Source: Gliomastix tumulicola
Lineage: Eukaryota; Ascomycota; Sordariomycetes; Hypocreales; Bionectriaceae
Reading direction: 5' to 3'
DNA length: 64,000 nucleotides
Assembly: GCA_001599755.1 (NCBI GenBank)
Contig: BCHX01000005.1
Location: 4,398,409-4,462,408, forward strand
The notes beneath the pieces are model-generated. The model made no database searches. It saw only the letters and a program-made list of their open reading frames with translations, and was not told where the DNA came from. Below, piece after piece: positions 1 to 11,107 of the stretch. The number at the start of each line of letters is the position of its first letter. Within the stretch, counting starts at the first letter, position 1. The position numbers and the translations under genes were made by a program.

Positions 1-157
1 ACCTGTAGGACATATGGTCAGAACGCCGAGCGGCCTGCAATAGTTGATACTGTCCCTCTGAGCCGCCGTTATACACTCGCACTCTGCACTTTTTCATCCA
101 TATTCGCCTAATTCACCACATAGCACTTCATGTGCTTCTGTCTTTCCTCCTGCCGCC

Positions 158-2458
158 ATGGATGTATTGGAGTTTCCGACACATTCATGCGAGTACTGCC
201 AGAAGATCATTTTCGATTTCCGCCGCCAATATGAGAAGTCGGCACTGGCACTTTTGGACATCCAGAGGAGGTTAGATGATGGAACCATCGGCGACGAGAC
301 CCAGCCCGAGACTGACGAGGAGGATGAGGCGAACATGGCTGAGAAGGGCTCGTTGTTCGATGTCACGTTTGAAGAATTCTGCGTCGGCGCCGCTGCTGGG
401 TGCAAGCTGTTCAGCTGGATCATGGACGACGAGTGGATCTCCAGGGAGGCAATTCTCAGCATCGCTCGTAAGGATATGCCAGCAGTCGACGACCCGACCA
501 ACAAGTTGGGCTGGACCCTCCGAGATTCATCGTTGTGGGTTTTCTCATGGCTCCCCGAGCTCTGCCCGGAAAACACACTGCACAAGATCCGTCCCAGTCT
601 CGGAGACTCCCTGAACCAGTGTCGTTTATGGGCGTCCACGTACCAGGGCACAGGAAACCCGATGGATATCCAGTTCGTCCAGTTTTTCGGCCTGTGGGAT
701 CCCGTCACCAAAAAGATCGTCTACCGGACGAGGCACAGTTTCCAAGCTTTCACGCAACAAGAAGATCCCTCTTCAAGCACCGTCTCGAATCGACCCATTA
801 CCAACAGACCCGGCTCAAGCAACAGTCTCGCCCGTGCCTCATCGTGGCTGAGTGACTGCCAGGAACACCATGATTGTGAAATCATGCTGGGAGAAATGCC
901 TACACGGCTAATTGAAATCACTGCCACATCGGACACTACGAGCTTGCGACTACGTCGGTCGGAAGAAACAGGCCGCGTTCCATTCGCCGCACTCAGCTAT
1001 TGTTGGGGTGACGAACAGCCTGCCAAATGCCTCAGCTCCAATGTCGTTTCGTACGGTACTGCGATTGCATTTGAGGAGCAACCACAAACCGTCAAAGATG
1101 CCACGAAGGTCTGCCAGGGAATGGGCATCAGCTATCTGTGGATAGATGCGCTTTGCATCATTCAGGATGATCCTAATGATAAGTCGGCCGAGATTGCCAA
1201 AATGCCCTCCATCTATGGCAGCGCTACGGTCACTATCGTTGCAGCCCGATCCTCTTCGGCCGCTGAGGGATTCCTTGGGGAAAGATTTTCTGGCCCTAGA
1301 GAAGGTGCGGCGGTTCCGTATCGGTGCATTGATGGTGAACTTGGTTCCGTCACTCTCATCATGCTCGACGAGGGCTTCGAAGCTGTTGAGCCAATCGACG
1401 AGAGGGGTTGGACCCTCCAAGAGCGGCTGTTGTCGTCCAGAATCATCGAGTTTGGCTCGTGGCAGACGAGGTGGATTTGCGGCAAGTCAAGGTCTTCCCC
1501 GGACTCTGCTACGGACTTCACAGATGGTTGGAGGAGAGATGCCAACTTTAGTCCCAAGCGACAGACCGAAGCCTTGGACCTCGAGAACATCCGCGCCGCA
1601 AAGTCAACAATCGACATTTACGGCCGACCGAGGAACAGCCGATTCAGAGAGTACCTGAATGCTATGGAGCATTGGAAGAAAATATGCGAAACATTCACCG
1701 AGCGAGCATTGACGCTTTCGTCAGATCGTGCACTGGCCATCTCTGGAATTGCGCAAATCTTTGCCGAGTTATCTGGGGACCAGTACATCGCTGGCCTCTG
1801 GAAGTCGTGCCTTCATTCTGGGCTGCTATGGAAGGTGGACCGAAGACTTTATGATCCTACGGACATTCCAGCAGTTCAGCCAACAAGCTATCAAGGCCCT
1901 TCATGGTCATGGATTTCCGTCAACGGGTCTGTCACTCTCAATACAGTGTGCAGGCCGTCTGACTGTGTTGCAGAGATCCTCAGCTGTGAGGCTGACCCTA
2001 GAAAGGAGACAGCACCGTATGGCCTCATTCGCGAGGGCTCTGGTCGCCTAGTTTTGGCTGCTCGTACGGCTCCAGGAGCCAGAGAGAAGGTGCTATTGGC
2101 CTCTGGAAGGTTCAGAGACGAGCTAATGATATTAGGCCTTGGTAGAGGCTTCGTTTGCTACGCCACAACCGAGATGGATTGTGATGTCCCAGAGGCGGAG
2201 ATTGACGAGACAGAAAGCATAGCTGGCTGTATCGCAGTGGAGATTACTCGAAAGACCGAGGGGGAGAAGTTGTCCTGCCAGGGACTCGTTCTTCGGTGGA
2301 GCTCTCCGGAGAGGAAGACATACTCCCGTGTCGGACGATTTTCCTATTATGGCGATCGTAAAGGAAAGCGTTTCGCAGAGCATATGGAGGAGGGGATGTC
2401 TGAAGAGGTGGACTACGACTGGTTTACGGATGAGCCGAAAGTTATAGAGATTATCTAG
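158..2458 (+). CDS. HET-domain (heterokaryon incompatibility) protein, 766 aa
   Basis: Single-exon gene whose ATG lies in a strong context (gccgccATGg). The HET domain is visible: LSYCWGD begins near residue 279, the YLWIDALCIIQDD block near 326, and RGWTLQERLLSSR near 416. HET-domain proteins take part in non-self recognition between fungal hyphae and can trigger cell death. The long N-terminal part (about 250 residues, acidic, with EEDEANM) and the roughly 300-residue C-terminal tail show no recognised domain. HET genes form large, fast-evolving families, so the trigger and partner cannot be inferred. The next gene is on the same strand and unrelated. The family call is firm; the specific role is unknown. 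Confidence 0.93.
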   Translation: MDVLEFPTHSCEYCQKIIFDFRRQYEKSALALLDIQRRLDDGTIGDETQPETDEEDEANMAEKGSLFDVTFEEFCVGAAAGCKLFSWIMDDEWISREAILSIARKDMPAVDDPTNKLGWTLRDSSLWVFSWLPELCPENTLHKIRPSLGDSLNQCRLWASTYQGTGNPMDIQFVQFFGLWDPVTKKIVYRTRHSFQAFTQQEDPSSSTVSNRPITNRPGSSNSLARASSWLSDCQEHHDCEIMLGEMPTRLIEITATSDTTSLRLRRSEETGRVPFAALSYCWGDEQPAKCLSSNVVSYGTAIAFEEQPQTVKDATKVCQGMGISYLWIDALCIIQDDPNDKSAEIAKMPSIYGSATVTIVAARSSSAAEGFLGERFSGPREGAAVPYRCIDGELGSVTLIMLDEGFEAVEPIDERGWTLQERLLSSRIIEFGSWQTRWICGKSRSSPDSATDFTDGWRRDANFSPKRQTEALDLENIRAAKSTIDIYGRPRNSRFREYLNAMEHWKKICETFTERALTLSSDRALAISGIAQIFAELSGDQYIAGLWKSCLHSGLLWKVDRRLYDPTDIPAVQPTSYQGPSWSWISVNGSVTLNTVCRPSDCVAEILSCEADPRKETAPYGLIREGSGRLVLAARTAPGAREKVLLASGRFRDELMILGLGRGFVCYATTEMDCDVPEAEIDETESIAGCIAVEITRKTEGEKLSCQGLVLRWSSPERKTYSRVGRFSYYGDRKGKRFAEHMEEGMSEEVDYDWFTDEPKVIEII

Positions 2459-2830
2459 CGGGTGCCGCCGCCATTGGCTTGGTCTTTACAGGCGTTTGGA
2501 TCTGGCTGTTCATGTTTTGGTCGATAGAGCACTAGCAGAATTCAACACTTGAATGACCTGGTGGTCGCCTGGACCAATGCAACAAAGGTTCTAATCCGAT
2601 ACTCTAGTCCCTCTACCCTTTCGAATGTCTTGGTTTCTGGAGGTGCCACTGATACGGGAGTAAGGTATATGGACATGGCCAGTTCAGGTGGGGACCACGT
2701 GATGAGGAATAAAAACTTCACTCTCACAAGCTCAACTCCACCACTCCCAACTCTCATCTCATCCTGGCGGACGAGCCTGCCTACGTGAATACGAGACGAC
2801 TACCTTGCCTATCGATGGGTGACGTTCAAC
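2459..2830. other. Intergenic, 372 bp
   Basis: This stretch separates two same-strand genes. It must hold the 3' end of the HET gene and the promoter of the RWD-domain gene. I see no repeat, RNA gene or convincing coding frame in it. Confidence 0.6.
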
Positions 2831-3763
2831 ATGCCTGGCAGCAACAATGTCCTCCCCAAGGACCTCATGGAGATGCAGCTGGCGCAGATCGACCTTCTGA
2901 TAGCCATGTATGAGTCTGACGGCTCCATTTCCATGGATGAGGAGTCTTCGTCAACATTGAACGAGATGCGAGCCTGGTGTGAGAGCGTCGAAGAATACCC
3001 ACCAAGCACGACCTACGACAGTATATCCCTTCTTCTCACTGTAAAGCTGGATGGGGAAGACGGTGATGAGTCCATCCGATACACGCTGGAGCTGGACATT
3101 TCTGCTCCACTCAGATTCGACAGTGACTCCGAATCCGGTGTTCATTCAGCGCAGGAGTTGCCCAAATACAAATATAGAATACGACAGCCACCTTGGCTGC
3201 GCAAGGCGCAGACGATCCGACTCTCTGAGGTACTACAAGAAGACGAAGACGACGTACTGTCTGTCATAGAGAACGTGAAAGACGCAGCCGCCGAGTTGCT
3301 GTCTGAGGTTCTTTTAGAAAAGGACGAAACCGCTGGAAATTCACTTCCCGTCAAAAGCGAGCCGCTCGTCCGTATCTGGTTCTATTTCCCCTCGATCAGC
3401 ACGAGAGCGAAGCGCGACGACCTGATTAATCATGCGCCGACATATGGGCTGACGGGATTTCTCCTGGCGGGGAAGCCGGGAATTCTATGTCTGGAGGGTG
3501 GCTCGCAGGCTGCCGACGATTACATGAAGTTCATCAAGACGGAAAGCTGGGGCGACATTCCACCACAGCATAAGAAAGTCAGCGAACGTCATCGCGAGAC
3601 GGGCACAGGGATCACGAGACTCTTCCCAGATATGCAAGAGATCACGTCTCTGGTGGGCGAAAGGAGGGGAGAAAGAGCGAATCGGAATGACATGAAAGCC
3701 TTGGAGTCATGGTTGGAGGCGAAGGGCATAAGCTCGGATATCTTCGCAAAGGTTTTGTTTTAA
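2831..3763 (+). CDS. RWD domain and DUF1115 protein (RWDD2-like), 310 aa
   Basis: Single exon. The frame stays open a little upstream, but the first ATG is at 2831. The N-terminal half resembles an RWD domain (LMEMQLAQIDLLIAMY, then a YPPSTTY segment typical of the YPxxxP turn). The C-terminal part (PLVRIWFYFPSIST, then GLTGFLLAGKPGILCLEGG) matches the DUF1115 region of the RWDD2A/B family. RWD domains are protein-interaction folds found in GCN2 and ubiquitin-pathway proteins; the role of RWDD2 proteins is not established. About 310 residues is normal for the family. A housekeeping-type gene with no link to the clusters downstream. Confidence 0.82.
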   Translation: MPGSNNVLPKDLMEMQLAQIDLLIAMYESDGSISMDEESSSTLNEMRAWCESVEEYPPSTTYDSISLLLTVKLDGEDGDESIRYTLELDISAPLRFDSDSESGVHSAQELPKYKYRIRQPPWLRKAQTIRLSEVLQEDEDDVLSVIENVKDAAAELLSEVLLEKDETAGNSLPVKSEPLVRIWFYFPSISTRAKRDDLINHAPTYGLTGFLLAGKPGILCLEGGSQAADDYMKFIKTESWGDIPPQHKKVSERHRETGTGITRLFPDMQEITSLVGERRGERANRNDMKALESWLEAKGISSDIFAKVLF

Positions 3764-3952
3764 GACAATCGATAAAAAAACCCTGAGCACTACGGCAGCA
3801 TGTAACAATGTTGCAGCCCATCAACGCAAGATCGCCTTATGGCCTCCCCGTCCAACGTTTTCTGCCCTCACATGAATGGAACGGATATGTTGCCGGAGTG
3901 TCCGCCCCAAGTGGCTACCTTGGCCTTCATGTTCGCGAACATGATTGCCATC

Positions 3953-4533
3953 TTACAGTTTCGCAGCAGCCTTGGCAAGATCGGCCAGAGCTTCACGACG
4001 CTTGAATCTGGCGTCTTGGATGACACCTGAGATATAGAACGTTAGAATCTTGGGATGCTCGGCTATAGGTGAGGAGACATACCGGCATCAGCGTCATTGG
4101 AGAAGTGGCCGCTCCATTCGACATAGGTGCTTCCCTCCAAGTCGCCAGAGGTGACGGCGTAGCATCGGATGGTGCTGACAACAGTGGTATAAGACAACTC
4201 GGGCTGGGCCGTTATGACGCTGTAGGTGATGTAGTGGTTGATGGTCTGCGCGAAAGGACGAAATTAGCAATTGCGCGAGACTCGATCCCCAGTCCATCCA
4301 CTCACGCTGTGCTCTTCTTGCTTGACCTCCAAAACGGTGCCATCCTTGAAGGTCCAGCGGGCAACATCGGCCTCGCTGCTGACGCCCTTGACGAGATCCG
4401 ACGACTTGAGAGCAGTCCAGAAGTTGGCGAACTCGTGGAGCTTGATGTGGTGCCAGACGTTGGCCAGTGGGGCGCGGATGACGCTGCTCTCGAGAACAGA
4501 GGTCGAGGTGGGAATTGCGGTGTTCGAGGCCAT
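3953..4533 (-). CDS. START/SRPBCC-fold (Bet v1-like, polyketide-cyclase-like) protein, 154 aa
   Basis: Three exons: 4306-4533, 4083-4245 and 3953-4026. The introns have donors gtgagt and gtatgt and acceptors cgcag and ctcag, and the frame is kept (76 codons; 54 codons plus 1 nt; 2 nt plus 24 codons including stop). The protein starts MASNTAIPTS and carries SSVIRAPLANVWHHIKLHEF followed by the strand-rich WSGHF segment, the usual opening of small SRPBCC proteins that bind a hydrophobic ligand. Proteins of this size are often annotated as polyketide cyclase/dehydrase-like or Bet v1-like. No catalytic residue can be assigned. It is convergent with the RWD gene. Family call moderately firm, ligand unknown. 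Confidence 0.75.
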
Positions 4534-5582
4534 GGCTGGAGAATCTGCTTGAGAACTTGGATAGTCGGGTGGAAGATTGCTCGGTTGATGGTTGATGAGA
4601 CGAAGGCGAGTCCTTTGCAGATTGTGAATGATGGAATTTGTTCTGTGTGGTGATGGCAAAGGAGGAATGTTATGATGCAGGCAGACTGACATCATCGACG
4701 ACCCCGCTCATCCCACCATCACAACTTCGGTGATTAACCGAGCTAATCCCGGGTGATTAGTCAGCCATCGAGCAGGAGGCACCCAACGGCACTTCCATGG
4801 GCTGGCGAGAACAGGACGGAATGCAGAAAGAAAGAGTTATTTCACTGATGAGCCTTGCCTAGTAGTTCGTCGCCCCAAGCGTTCGACAAATATTGTGGCT
4901 GAGTGGAAGACATAGAGTAGTCCGAGTCAAGCCTTGCAAATGGCTGGATGCAGATAATACTACCAGCTGGCCTCGTTATCTGCGATAGAGATTCGATAGG
5001 GATTCAAAATGAGGAAAACTGACCAGAACATGGTTCGATGTGTACGGCGGCGCTTGTGAGAGTTCCACCAACTAGACTTGCTCACTCTTATATGTGCCAC
5101 TCCTATCAACCTACTGCTCGATTGGATCCTATGTCGATGTGTTGGGCACTTCCTTTCGTCGTCAAGAGCCTATGCAAGAGACTGGTATTTTCTTTAGCTA
5201 ACTTCCACCGTAAGAACCCAAGTTATGGGGCGAAGAAAAAAGTAGGTGAACATCACTTATGGATGGGGTTGGTGGCGGGGCAGTTTCACCCAGATAGCGA
5301 CGAATACACATGAAAAGGGTGGGATCAAGGATGCTGATGATCAGTGTATATGAATCAAGAGCAAAGGTCATGAACCGCGTCCAGTCGACCCAGGCGGCCG
5401 CCCTCCATCACAGACAAACCTAAATGGCCGAGGTGATCCTTTGGCTCTGAATCAGGAGGTGTAGGTGCAATATAACCCCCCCCGCAGCTGTGGACATCGC
5501 CTTTGCTTGTGCTTTGACACCACCTGCAGCTACGGCAGTGCCAAAGACACTCCCAACACATTCCCAAACCATAGTCAAAAGA
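4534..5582. other. Intergenic, about 1.05 kb
   Basis: The space between the divergent SRPBCC gene and the small hypothetical gene. The short open frames here have no recognisable product and no coding-like features. A short C-run lies at 5474-5483. Nothing else stands out. Confidence 0.5.
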
Positions 5583-6032
5583 ATGACAAGGATCTTCCTG
5601 CCACCTGTTCAGCGCTCTGTGCGACAATTGTCATCATTCATACCACGAGAAACAATGGCAGAAGCCATTTGCCCATACGGCGAAGTGTTTGCGGAATGCA
5701 CCGAAGAGCAGCTCTCGCGAACGTTCAACTTTTATTCTCAAAGGCGGTTACTGCTTGAAGCAGACCAGAGAGGATACGACCAGACGATGCGGGAGCTGGA
5801 CCAGCAAATATATCAGATCAACTACCATTACAGCCGTCTCTGGGATGAACTAGGCACAGCGCGCCAGGGAAGGTCTGCAGGACGCAGACTCAGTGCACAA
5901 TGGAGAGAAGCCCTTGCCCCTTACCGGGAGCAGAAAGCGGCCACGCAGGAACAGCTTGATCCCGTTGTCCAGGAACTGGACTGCATCGCCAACTGGGCGC
6001 TGGAGCTGTATTGGCGCCTGTATGGTGAGTAG
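5583..6032 (+). CDS. Hypothetical protein, 149 aa, probable coiled coil
   Basis: I do not recognise this protein. The first ATG in the frame is at 5583; a second at 5655 (MAEAICPYGE) is an alternative start. The first 25 residues (MTRIFLPPVQRSVRQLSSF) are basic and lack acidic residues, which could be a mitochondrial presequence or could mean the second start is right. The rest is rich in Glu, Gln, Arg and Leu with helical spacing (LLLEADQRGYDQTMRELDQQIYQ), so a short coiled coil is likely. No intron is needed. Flanking genes give no functional clue. It could be a spurious frame, but its composition looks protein-like. Confidence 0.45.
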   Translation: MTRIFLPPVQRSVRQLSSFIPRETMAEAICPYGEVFAECTEEQLSRTFNFYSQRRLLLEADQRGYDQTMRELDQQIYQINYHYSRLWDELGTARQGRSAGRRLSAQWREALAPYREQKAATQEQLDPVVQELDCIANWALELYWRLYGE

Positions 6033-6786
6033 AGAGGCACTGATGCACAGATGGGCAGTGATGAGATGGATGCTATAGCGGGCAATTAGGACGGGTCCCT
6101 CATAGTTGATGCATGGATGAAGGAACAATATCCCATCATACACTGCCTCCGATGGGAGTGGGCTGTTATAGAAGCATTGTCTTGGACTTGAGCTGTTGCC
6201 TCTGGATGTAGCACCCGGCACTAGAGAAGCGGTTGTGATTATGAGCGTAGTATATTTGTAATAAAACTCAGATTGCATAGGATTCATTTGATCTATAGTC
6301 ACAAATCTCTGAAGACTGTGCCTGAGTCGTGAGCTGAGTAAGACCGTAATGCTACAGCAAGTGTTAGATGTTCCTTCAAGAAGACCCAGCAATGCGGATG
6401 GAATTGATTGGAGCTAGTGCATGGCAGAATCCAAAGCTTCAAGCGTGTGTCTAATTACTCCGTTAATTCTCGTGGTGAACAAAGCTCGTAGTTATCGTCC
6501 TAGAAATCCCATGGGATCGTAGTTCGGCGCCAAGCGCCAGTACTATTCCTTTCTCGGCTCCGGATAGCCTTTTGCTGGGACAAAGGAATAATGGATAGCC
6601 TATTGGTTTTCCTTCCAAAAAAGCGTGGAATGACTACATATATGATTATGCCCCTGGTCAAGAAACTTGGGTTCGGTCCTGTATTTGCTCATGCGCGCCA
6701 ACCTCTAAAAAGCGACACGCACCTCTCGCTTCCCTCCAATTTATTGACGGATTGAATCACTTTCCACACATCACACACGTGCCACG
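6033..6786. other. Intergenic, about 0.75 kb
   Basis: It separates two same-strand genes. It looks like ordinary spacer and promoter DNA, with a pyrimidine-rich segment just before the DUF4345 start. A 180-codon antisense frame covering 5850-6392 has no recognisable content and was not accepted. Confidence 0.5.
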
Positions 6787-7203
6787 ATGGCCGTTCTCCC
6801 AAACATCCTCAAGGGAGCCGGCGCTTTCGCCCTCGTCTCTGGACTCGCGGACGCGTTGTTGGGCGCCTATGTTCTGCCTAGTCTTGCAGGGGGCGAGGTG
6901 TTTGCCGTCAAAACCCTGATTGATACCGTGGCCGACAGTCAGATTCGCTTTTTGGGAAGCGCATGGGCTGGCTGGGGGGCCATGCTCTGGTGGGCATCCA
7001 ACGATGTTTCTGCACGGCGCACACCTCTCGCCATTTTGGGCGGGGCGTTCTTCTTGGGAGGGATTGGACGCACCCTGTCGATCCTGATTCACGAGAAGCC
7101 TACACCTATATTCATCTTTATGATCGTGGTGGAATTCCTTGGGCCAGTTAGTGTTTGGCTGGCTTTGGGGGAACGGTCGGATCAGGCTCGCAAAGGCAAA
7201 TGA
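6787..7203 (+). CDS. DUF4345-like small integral membrane protein, 138 aa
   Basis: Single exon starting at an ATG in good context (ccacgATGgcc). Four hydrophobic segments are visible: about residues 9-31 (GAGAFALVSGLADALLGAYVL), 54-68, 80-97 (LAILGGAFFLGGIGRTLSI) and 104-126. The second contains AWAGWGAMLWW and the third ends in GIGRTLSI, the pattern of fungal and bacterial DUF4345 proteins. Function of the family is unknown. The C-terminus is short and basic. Neighbours are unrelated. Confidence 0.72.
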   Translation: MAVLPNILKGAGAFALVSGLADALLGAYVLPSLAGGEVFAVKTLIDTVADSQIRFLGSAWAGWGAMLWWASNDVSARRTPLAILGGAFFLGGIGRTLSILIHEKPTPIFIFMIVVEFLGPVSVWLALGERSDQARKGK

Positions 7204-9793
7204 TGTCGACACAAGAACATACGCAGAGAGGGGGGTATGTGTTGTGATGGTTGGGGAAGGGAATCCAGTTTGGTCACATCAACATGATGATCAGTTGCAC
7301 CACTGTCTAAAGGGAGAGAATAAAAAAGGCCGATTTCACTCATGGCAGTTTATCTCGACTCATTATTGGTGCACGTGGGTAAATAGACCTTCGTGAGATT
7401 GCCACAGAGATCAAAGTCGGGGCTCTTACAAGGGGCCGAGGCAGTATATGTTACCTACCTTGGTCACAAAACGAGGTAGTCGTGGCCTAGGCTGTAGCCG
7501 TGTGTTATTCATACAATGCCTTCGGTGCTTTTTGACAGGTACACAGACCCAGCATTTCTGAGGTATCTTTGATTGTGGACGTGTCGGCACTGGCATTACC
7601 AAATGCGCGGCTTTCAGAAACACTGCGCGCGCAGAGTTCTACGGCAACCCAGCCTCCCTGCAGATTATTCATTGCTATGTAGATCACTGATCTGCGGTGA
7701 TGATCCAGCAGTCCCATGCCCTGCGCACGGGGACCGTAAGCAATCTTGCGTGATCCCCCGATCGTCAATCCACCTTGGAATTTTCGGCCGGGCTAACAAG
7801 GGACGAACCTTCTTTGATTTTTAAAAGGGAAGTCTTTGTAGATCACTCTAGCACTGCCGTTAGTCATATAGTCGGAAGACTTCCGACGGTTCACGACTAT
7901 TATGAATGCTGTGCTCCTCTCAGCCTACCGTTAATCATGATGGAGCTTCGTTGGGGTATTGGCTCATACAATGGCGGGCGAGTTCAATGCGAACAAGCCA
8001 TGGCGGTAAATGTTAGCTCACAGGTGAAGTGTTGAACTGTGGTCTCTCCCGTCTGGTAACATATCAGTGTAATGCCGATGAAGATGACCTGACATGGATG
8101 GTGCTGAACAGCTCCTACAGACGACGGAGGTCCGGAGGTTCAAGCGGACGTAGTCCCGCTGCCTCGGCAAATGAAGACCACCACTGCCCCCATTACTGCC
8201 GTCATGCCTGCTATGGACTGTACGAGAATGTAAGGTATTGCGAGAGCGGCCTGGTAGACACCCTTGGAGGCTGCGTCTGGGAGGGGAAGGAAGATGGTGT
8301 GGACACGAGCTTTGGTTGGCGGTGGGCAGGGTCACCGGGTCAACAGTCACCAAGCAGCTGAGCAGTGACTCGCTGTCTGCATGTAACTCTGCAATCAGAG
8401 TGTAGCATTCCCATTGTTTTTACCATGGGGAAAGGGCACTCGTATGACCCCTGCTCCCACCAGCCCCTCAGGCGCTCCATTTCCGCCGACCAGATGGAGC
8501 TCCAAGTGCCGATCCTTCCCCCTTTAACGAGTGTGCTCATAACGGCACCTCCTCTCGTCATCCCATCCCACGGGGATGCACCTTCTGTGCTGGTAAAGCT
8601 CGCTCCCCCCTCTTCTCTCATTGTGTGTCCTGTTTCAAGGCCCCCGGGCCATGCAGGCGTCGCGCCTGAGCAGGCATGTCTTGCACCATCTGCAAAAACC
8701 CCTCCCAGCTCCCCGTATTCATTCGCGCTGACAGACAGCGCTGACAGGGCGGACGGCATCCTGCCAAGTAAACGCCTGCAGACTGGGGACATTATCACTC
8801 TCTGGGCATCAGCCTCTAGGCCGATTTTGCCGCGTCAAAATCTCGCCAAGAGGCGCCCCAGACGCCCTCCTCACCACCACCATGGGGCTGATGCCACCGT
8901 ATATTGCCTGCAGTGGACTGAACTGTCACCCTGGTAGACAGCACGATGACGCATCTCGGCACCTTGACAGCTCTTTAGCCGTCTGTCAAAATGCCCGGTC
9001 CCCTTCTACCGGCAGATGATGGGCGGGTGCCACTACCCTTTTTACCTTATCATCAGCATAAACGCAGAGGCCAACGGAGATCCGGGGCAGCAGGCCAGCA
9101 GGGTGCAATGATACGAGTCCGTGATGAAAGGCCCGAATGGGAAAAAAGCAACAAAAAGTCCCACGGAAAGCTGTCCACAACCAACCATCCCTTCCGCAGA
9201 GCATCCCACTCGCCGGGGCGAAGTGATCGACACGGCTTTGCGTTGCAACAGGCATGTGTCTATGAGCCCTGCTGCTGTCCGCAGAATGCGGCTGCATGGC
9301 GTCATCCCCTGTTGGGGTCGCTTTTTTGACCCTGATGGTGCCCTCTCTGCCCTCTCTGCCCTCTCTCCTTCCCATTTCTGCCTCGTTATCTGGAGCTGAA
9401 GGTGGACGTGAGGGTGGGCGACGGCCTCTAGAGAATCACACGACTTCTTAATGAGGAAGCCCGCTGCATCAAGCGATGGCGTCTCTGCTCTTTGCAAGAT
9501 GTGGACATGAATTGCGACCTCGTATCTTGCCGAGTGAATCTTCCCGGATGCTACCCTCGACGTGCCATCGCAGGACATCACAGAAAGAGGGTGTGGAATG
9601 ATACCATCGTCAAGACGTGGACGGACATGCTCGAGTTTGAGCAAGATGAGAAAGTATATAAATGTCTCCTTCGTCCTCCCTTTTGTCGAGTCTCTTTTAA
9701 CCCTCATCGGCATATCCAGCCTCTCCTCGACACTCACTCCATCTTCCAGATCCCATTCATTAATTCTTCTCTGCCTTGACTAGCATCCCCAAG
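7204..9793. other. Long non-coding stretch upstream of the subtilisin gene, 2.6 kb
   Basis: No convincing gene here. Several open frames of 80-230 codons occur on both strands but start at non-ATG codons, have low-complexity content and no recognisable domain. Two PacC-consensus hexamers (GCCAAG at 8763-8768 and 8845-8850) and a short tandem repeat (9341-9367) occur in the half nearer the protease. The likely use is a long promoter for the protease, possibly with decayed sequence on the left. Confidence 0.5.
9341..9367 (+). repeat. 9-bp tandem repeat, three copies
   Basis: The unit ccctctctg occurs three times head to tail; the last base of the third copy is changed to c. It lies in pyrimidine-rich DNA about 430 bp upstream of the protease start. 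Likely a simple repeat without assigned function. Confidence 0.85.
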
Positions 9794-11107
9794 ATGGTCA
9801 ACTTCAAGAACCTCGCCACGGCCGCCACGGCCCTCTTTGGTGCTGCCAGCGCCGCTCCGGCCCGCGTCGAGCGCCGTGCTGGTGATGTTATCGAGGGCAG
9901 CTACATCATCACCCTCAAGTCGGGAGCTACCTCGGCTGACCTCGAGAGCCACCTGAGCTGGGTCTCTGATGTCCACGCCCGCAGCCTCAACAGGCGCGAC
10001 CTGGTCGGCATCCAGCGCACCTACGACGGCTCCTACAACTTCCACGGCTACTCTGGCCAGTTCGACGCCGACACGATCGAGCAGATCAAGAACGACCCCA
10101 ACGTGAGTGCATTTCTTTTCCCGCTCATCACAAGTGTCACCATCACCATCACCTTGACTAACACTCAGCATACATAGGTCGCTATCGTCGAGGAGGACAA
10201 GGTCTGGGAGATCGACTACATCCAGGGACCCGAGGGCCCCTCGGTGAGCAAGCGTGCCGTCGTCAACCAGGACCCTGCCACCTGGGGTCTCGGTGCCGTC
10301 TCCCACCGTGAGCCTGGCGCTTCCAGCTACGTCTATGATGATGCTGCGGGTACCAACACCTACGCCTACATCGTCGACACGGGCATCAACGACGCCCACA
10401 ACGACTTCGGCGGCCGTGCCTCCAAGGCCTTCACTGCCTTCCCTGGTGACGAGGAGGACGGCGTCGGCCACGGCACTCACGTTGCTGGCACCATTGGCAG
10501 CACCACCTACGGTATTGCCAAGCAGGCCACGCTCCTTGCCGTCAAGGTCTTCCAGGGCAGCTCCTCGGCCACGTCCATCATCCTCGAGGGCTTCAACTGG
10601 GCTGCTGACGACATCGTCTCTAACGGCCGCCAGGACGCCGCTGTCGTGAACCTGTCCCTCGGCGGTGGCTACTCTGCCTCCTTCAACGCTGCCATTGACG
10701 CCGCCTCCGCCTCTGGTGTTGTCTCTGCCATCGCTGCCGGTAACTCTGCTGCCGACGCTGCCAACTTCTCCCCTGCCTCGGCCGAGACTGCCATCACCGT
10801 CGGCTCCATCGACTCCGAGTGGGCTATCTCCTACTTCTCCAACTGGGGCACTGTCCTCGACATCTTCGCCCCTGGCAGCGACATCGAGTCCACCTGGATC
10901 GGCGGTACTGATGCCACCAACATCATCTCGGGCACTTCGATGGCCACTCCCCACGTTGCTGGCCTTGTGCTCTACGCCTTCTCCGTCGAGGGTGTCACTG
11001 GCGTTGCCGGCGTCACCGACTTCCTCACCAGCGTTGCCACCCCTGACAAGGTCGGCGGATCCATCAACGGCTCCCCCAACCTGGTTGGCTACAACAACGT
11101 CGAGTAA
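9794..11107 (+). CDS. Secreted subtilisin-like serine protease (S8, proteinase K type), 412 aa
   Basis: Two exons: 9794-10102 and 10178-11107. The 75-nt intron has donor gtgagt, branch-like ctaac and acceptor catag. The N-terminus MVNFKNLATAATALFGAASA is a signal peptide. An I9 inhibitor prodomain follows (SYIITLKSGATSADLESHL) and a Lys-Arg at residues 128-129 fits maturation by Kex2-type cleavage. The catalytic triad is D170 (YIVDTGI), H204 (GHGTHVAGT) and S357 (SGTSMATPHVAG). The predicted mature enzyme of about 283 residues matches proteinase K size. Such alkaline proteases are secreted for nutrition or host attack and are often PacC-regulated; two GCCAAG motifs lie about 1 kb upstream. 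Codon use is strongly biased to C/G at third positions, as in highly expressed genes. Confidence 0.96.

Noticed and set aside
8365..8937. 190-codon frame in the long gap
   Set aside because: It begins at GTG, is low-complexity and resembles no known family; no splice structure improves it.
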